DNA from: Sphingobacteriales bacterium
Lineage (GTDB): Bacteria > Bacteroidota > Bacteroidia > Chitinophagales > Chitinophagaceae
Direction: 5' to 3'
Assembly: GCA_016200915.1 (NCBI GenBank)
Contig: JACQDV010000008.1
Location: 62,001-126,000, forward strand
DNA length: 64,000 bases
Shown here piece by piece: positions 61,020 to 64,000 of the stretch; the first letter of the stretch is position 1; every line of letters starts with the position of its first letter. The notes beneath the pieces are model-generated. The model did no database searches and was not told where the DNA came from. It saw nothing but the letters and a program-made list of their open reading frames with translations. A program made the position numbers and the translations under genes.

Positions 61020-61652
61020 ATGAATTGGGGTAATACTATATTATTAGTTGTGTATTTAATCAGTTATAAGGTTGAAGTAATCGCTCAATCTAAAAGAAGT
61101 GATGCATTTTACAGTCTTGTCTATTCAGGCAAAAAAAACAGAGATAAGTTTGTTGATACTATTTATGGCACCGGATGGCTTCAGTACAACGACTCGATTA
61201 TTAGAGGAGATTTTTTGCTTTCAAATATCGGGTTACAGTTAAAGCAAAAAAACGACAAAAGAAGATTTGGCTTTGCGGATACATTGGTGAGAAAAGTTGT
61301 AATCAAGAGTGATAGCAGCAGTTTGTATTTAAATCGCTTAGTGTATTATGACAACCAGTTATGGAGATTGGTAAAAGATACTTTGGGGATAAAAATATAT
61401 GACAAAAGCTTTGATTTAAACAGTAGTGCCCGTTCTATAAATTACTATTCTCTTTTGTTCCGGAAAGATACCTTGTACATACCTGCAGTAACGTTTTGGG
61501 TAACCAGCACTAAGCGAAGTATTATACGAATAATGAACAAGCTGCTTGGGAGCAACCAAAAGCCTAATCAATTCAGAAGTAAGGAAAATTATATGGAGCA
61601 ATTACTGCAAAACAGCAAGCATGTGTGGGTTGTAAGCAAAAACGAACATTAA
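61020..61652 (+). CDS. hypothetical secreted protein, 210 aa
   Basis: The signal-like N-terminus (MNWGNTILLVVYLISYKVEV, then IAQ) is followed by a domain rich in Tyr, Lys and Asp without recognised motif (DTIYGTGWLQYNDSIIRGDF, VWVVSKNEH at the end). ATG 61020 is chosen over the ATG at 60999, which would overlap the previous gene and lengthen the signal with charged residues. It lies 4 bases after the His-rich gene and is probably co-transcribed. Function unknown. Confidence 0.5.
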   Translation: MNWGNTILLVVYLISYKVEVIAQSKRSDAFYSLVYSGKKNRDKFVDTIYGTGWLQYNDSIIRGDFLLSNIGLQLKQKNDKRRFGFADTLVRKVVIKSDSSSLYLNRLVYYDNQLWRLVKDTLGIKIYDKSFDLNSSARSINYYSLLFRKDTLYIPAVTFWVTSTKRSIIRIMNKLLGSNQKPNQFRSKENYMEQLLQNSKHVWVVSKNEH

Positions 61653-61663
61653 ACTGATTTTTA

Positions 61664-62731
61664 ATGAATGCTGCATCGTTAAGCAAAATATCTATGTGTG
61701 TGATTTTAAATATAACATTCTCAGCAAAATGCAGTAGTCAGGTTGCAGGTAAAAATCTGCGATTATCGGACACTTTGATTACTCCTGTTGAAAGTAGAAC
61801 AACACGGTTATTGGATAAGGTTCAATCGCAATATAATCCAGATTCATCCGGCAATGCTTATCAGGATTCGTTGATAAATAAACCTTCATCCTTTGATAAA
61901 AAACGGGTTTTGTTAGTAGCCGGAACACATATTGTTTTATGGGCAGCAACTTACACCGCTTTAAACAAAGCATGGTATAAAGGCTATCCCAAATCGAAGT
62001 TTCATTTTTTTAACGACATGAATGAATGGAATGGTATGGATAAAGCTGGTCATGTGTGGACAGCATATCAGCTAAGTAAAGCTTCAGCACAATGCTGGGC
62101 TTTTGCAGGTATGAATAAAAAAAAGTCGGTAATCTATGGCAGTGTAAGTGGACTTGCCTTTCAAAGTATCATTGAAATACAGGATGGGTTCAGCAGTCAG
62201 TGGGGATTTAGCTGGGGCGATATGACAGCCAACACTCTCGGTGCAGTAGCTTTTGCCGTTCAGGAATTAACCTGGAAGCAGCAAAATATACAAATAAAAT
62301 TTAGCTACTATCCTTCAAGGTATCCTGATGATTTAGTGGAAAGAAGAAACCAGCTTTTTGGAAAAGGTTTTGCAGAAAGAATATTGAAAGATTATAATTC
62401 ACAAACTTACTGGCTAAGTATTAATCTTAAAACGGTAACCGGATGGTCCGCACTGCCGGGATGGCTGAATATTGCTGCCGGATATAGTTCAAAAGGAATG
62501 CTGGGGGCAGTTAACAACCGATGGACTACTGATGGTATTAATTACGACAGAACAGATATCAAACGGATAAAAATTTGGTTGCTGTCTTTCGATGCAGACC
62601 TGACTAAAATCAAAACAAAATCCGGTTTGCTAAAAACAGTATTGGGTTTGTTTAATAGTATTAAAGTGCCGTTTCCTGCCCTTGAGTATAATTCGAACGG
62701 AAAATTAAACATTCATGCAATGCATTTTTAG
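61664..62731 (+). CDS. DUF2279 protein (YfiM-like)
   Basis: The 355-aa protein has a signal-like N-terminus and a DUF2279 domain: SKFHFFNDMNEWNGMDKAGH with VWTAYQLSKA and GSVSGLAFQSIIEIQDGFSS, then WGFSWGDMTANTLGAVAF. The motif N-x(3)-D-x-GH of this family is present. The C-terminal half (about residues 205-355) is less typical. DUF2279 proteins are predicted outer-membrane or periplasmic proteins of unknown role. Confidence 0.8.
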   Translation: MNAASLSKISMCVILNITFSAKCSSQVAGKNLRLSDTLITPVESRTTRLLDKVQSQYNPDSSGNAYQDSLINKPSSFDKKRVLLVAGTHIVLWAATYTALNKAWYKGYPKSKFHFFNDMNEWNGMDKAGHVWTAYQLSKASAQCWAFAGMNKKKSVIYGSVSGLAFQSIIEIQDGFSSQWGFSWGDMTANTLGAVAFAVQELTWKQQNIQIKFSYYPSRYPDDLVERRNQLFGKGFAERILKDYNSQTYWLSINLKTVTGWSALPGWLNIAAGYSSKGMLGAVNNRWTTDGINYDRTDIKRIKIWLLSFDADLTKIKTKSGLLKTVLGLFNSIKVPFPALEYNSNGKLNIHAMHF

Positions 62732-62778
62732 CTGGGCAAGTAAAAAGAACAACAAAAGTTAATTCAAATCTCACTATT

Positions 62779-63642
62779 ATGAAATGGACAGGAAGAAGAG
62801 AAAGTTCAAATGTTGATGACCGCCGGGGTTTATCCGGCGGAAAAATTGCTGCAGGTGGTGGTGTGGCAGGTATTGTAATTTATCTGCTTTATACTTTACT
62901 AAGCGGTAATAATATTGACCCGTCGCAAATTCAACAGCAACTTTCTGAGCAAACAAACCAGTCATCGCAATTATCTCCCAAAGAACAAAAGGCTGATGAT
63001 GAAAGGGCATCCTTTGTAAAAGTGGTGCTGGCAGAAACAGAAGATGTATGGAATAAAATATTTTCCGAAAAAGGCCAACAGTACACAGAACCTGCACTAG
63101 TATTGTTTCGGGGTGCAGTCCAATCAGCCTGTGGTAATGCAAGTTCCGCATCCGGGCCTTTCTATTGCCCCGGAGATAGCAAATTATATATAGACCTCTC
63201 TTTTTATCAGGACTTGCAATATAAACTCAATGCACCCGGCGATTTTCCGATGGCCTATGTAGTGGCACATGAAGTGGGGCATCATATACAAAACCTGATG
63301 GGCACAGCAGATAAAGTAAACAGGCTGCGTCAGCAGTTAAGCGAAACCGAATTCAACAAATATTCAGTAATGATGGAACTGCAGGCAGATTTCTATGCCG
63401 GTGTTTGGGCACATCATGCACAAAAAATGAAAGACATTTTAGATGCAGATGATATTGATGAAGCATTGAATGCCGCCAGTGCCATAGGAGATGACAGATT
63501 GCAGAAGCAGGCAACCGGGCAGGTAATGCCGGATGCTTTTACACATGGCACATCTGCACAGCGGATGTATTGGTTTAAGAAGGGATATGAGACGGGGGAT
63601 ATAAAGCAGGGAGATACATTTAATTCCCCTGAACTGCAATAA
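62779..63642 (+). CDS. ypfJ-like: YpfJ-like neutral zinc metallopeptidase
   Basis: The 287-aa protein starts with a conserved basic motif (MKWTGRRESSNVDDRRGLSG), has one membrane helix (GGGVAGIVIYLLYTLL) and a zincin catalytic site HEVGHHIQ at residues 164-171 with a downstream metal-ligand region MMELQADFYAGVWAHHAQKM. This order is that of the YpfJ/KPN_02809 zinc metallopeptidase family. The catalytic domain is probably periplasmic. The family role is uncertain. All catalytic residues look intact. Confidence 0.93.
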   Translation: MKWTGRRESSNVDDRRGLSGGKIAAGGGVAGIVIYLLYTLLSGNNIDPSQIQQQLSEQTNQSSQLSPKEQKADDERASFVKVVLAETEDVWNKIFSEKGQQYTEPALVLFRGAVQSACGNASSASGPFYCPGDSKLYIDLSFYQDLQYKLNAPGDFPMAYVVAHEVGHHIQNLMGTADKVNRLRQQLSETEFNKYSVMMELQADFYAGVWAHHAQKMKDILDADDIDEALNAASAIGDDRLQKQATGQVMPDAFTHGTSAQRMYWFKKGYETGDIKQGDTFNSPELQ

Positions 63643-63685
63643 ATGCTGAATGAAGAGTAAGTGAATTGAAGATAAACTTAAAATT

Positions 63686-64000
63686 ATGTTGCAAATACTG
63701 GCTACAACTCAGAAAAATATCATCGCCACCAGGGCTAACGATATTCTGGGAATAAGTGATTACGAAAAAATCCATCCGCTTATTCATAACATTATTGGAG
63801 AAGGCAAAAAAGTAAAATGGTATTTCGAAATGGATGACTGCCTGATTTCAAACTCAGTTGGATTTTGGGAAGATGGGATAATAGAATTGAACTATGGGAA
63901 AATGAAATTCACTCATTCGGAAGATATAGAAAGGATTGCCATAGTGGGAGCGATGAAGTGGAGAGATTGGATGCAATCAGTTATGAAGCCTTTTAGCGAG
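63686..64000 (+). CDS. SpoIIAA-like (STAS-type) protein, truncated by the window end
   Basis: From ATG 63686 the frame stays open to the last base. The 105 visible residues match the SpoIIAA-like (DUF3478) pattern: KNIIATRANDILGISDYEKI, KVKWYFEMDD, DIERIAIVGAMKWRDWMQSV, MKPF. The family length is about 120 aa, so only the end is missing. STAS-like proteins bind lipids or act as anti-anti-sigma-like partners; the role of this stand-alone form is unclear. Confidence 0.85.
   Translation, partial: MLQILATTQKNIIATRANDILGISDYEKIHPLIHNIIGEGKKVKWYFEMDDCLISNSVGFWEDGIIELNYGKMKFTHSEDIERIAIVGAMKWRDWMQSVMKPFSE

Noticed and set aside
1-64000. Search for transposases, integrases, attachment sites, tRNA or rRNA genes
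   Set aside because: None could be recognised by eye. The island nature is inferred only from gene content, paralogy and gene fragments, so no mobile element is claimed.

Overview
The window looks like a chromosome segment (or large accessory region) from a Bacteroidota bacterium, most likely Chitinophagaceae or close kin. This rests on the sequence: AT-rich DNA, signal peptides ending in -AQ, weak or absent Shine-Dalgarno sites, TAnnTTTG-type -7 promoter elements, a SusC/SusD pair with ECF sigma and FecR anti-sigma genes, and several Bacteroidota-specific small families. No database search could be run. Family names come from recognising motifs, and 'undescribed' means only that I do not recognise it.

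Layout. (1) 1-5.5 kb: a GmrSD-like DUF262/DUF1524 nuclease, then a minus-strand cluster of unknowns. It has a 406-aa protein, a 123-aa protein overlapping a GNAT-like protein, an 83-aa protein and an XRE-type regulator. Two of these transcription units share a nearly identical 46-bp promoter. (2) 5.6-13.8 kb: a strongly structured RNA of about 103 nt (possible 6S-type RNA), then ECF sigma, FecR, SusC, SusD and a TlpA-like protein, a standard outer-membrane nutrient uptake and signalling locus. (3) 13.9-16.9 kb: a small secreted protein, a MauE/DoxX protein, an AraC regulator, an HMA-AraC fusion regulator and a frameshifted gamma-glutamylcyclotransferase-like gene.

(4) 17-28.9 kb: a copper/silver island. 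It holds periplasmic Cys-rich and HMA proteins, a protein with four tandem CPMH/CGM heavy-metal-binding repeats, a DUF3347 lipoprotein, a Cu P-type ATPase with three such repeats, a CusA pump gene split by a frameshift, CusC and two CusB adaptors with N-terminal metal-binding repeats. (5) 28.9-31.2 kb: an ArsR regulator with a clear operator/promoter and a probably leaderless start, coupled to a MerT-MerP-like fusion with an extra domain, plus a small Cys-rich protein and a Fur-family regulator. (6) 31.2-40.1 kb: a Czc-type cluster (secreted Cys-rich protein, small one-helix membrane protein, CzcA fused to a TolC-like channel, CzcB), then a zinc-ribbon membrane mini-protein, a lipoprotein, a Ca/Na exchanger and MgtC. 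(7) 40.1-44.1 kb: a porin and a cytochrome c-FTR1 permease, flanked on both sides by decayed czcB 3' ends followed by a conserved hairpin. (8) 44.1-52.6 kb: two methyltransferases, a Zn/Cd/Pb P-type ATPase, small proteins, HMA protein, TlpA protein and TonB receptor. (9) 52.6-53.6 kb: a graveyard of metal-operon fragments. (10) 53.8-60.4 kb: a second Czc cluster with the same architecture as (6), ending in the third hairpin copy. (11) 60.4-64 kb: small secreted or lipid-anchored proteins, DUF2279, a YpfJ-like zinc metallopeptidase and a truncated SpoIIAA-like gene.

How it fits together: the core is a multi-metal efflux island in which P-type ATPases clear the cytoplasm, CusA/CzcA pumps with adaptors and channels clear the periplasm, and secreted Cys/His/Met-rich proteins probably buffer or hand over metal. 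Repeated cluster architecture and several fossil operon ends show growth by duplication and decay. The most novel-looking items are the single-helix mini-proteins ahead of each CzcA gene, the CzcA-TolC chains with an internal signal-peptide-like segment, the thrice-repeated covarying hairpin downstream of czcB, and the structured RNA ahead of the sigma gene. No tRNA, rRNA, CRISPR array, transposase or integrase was recognised.
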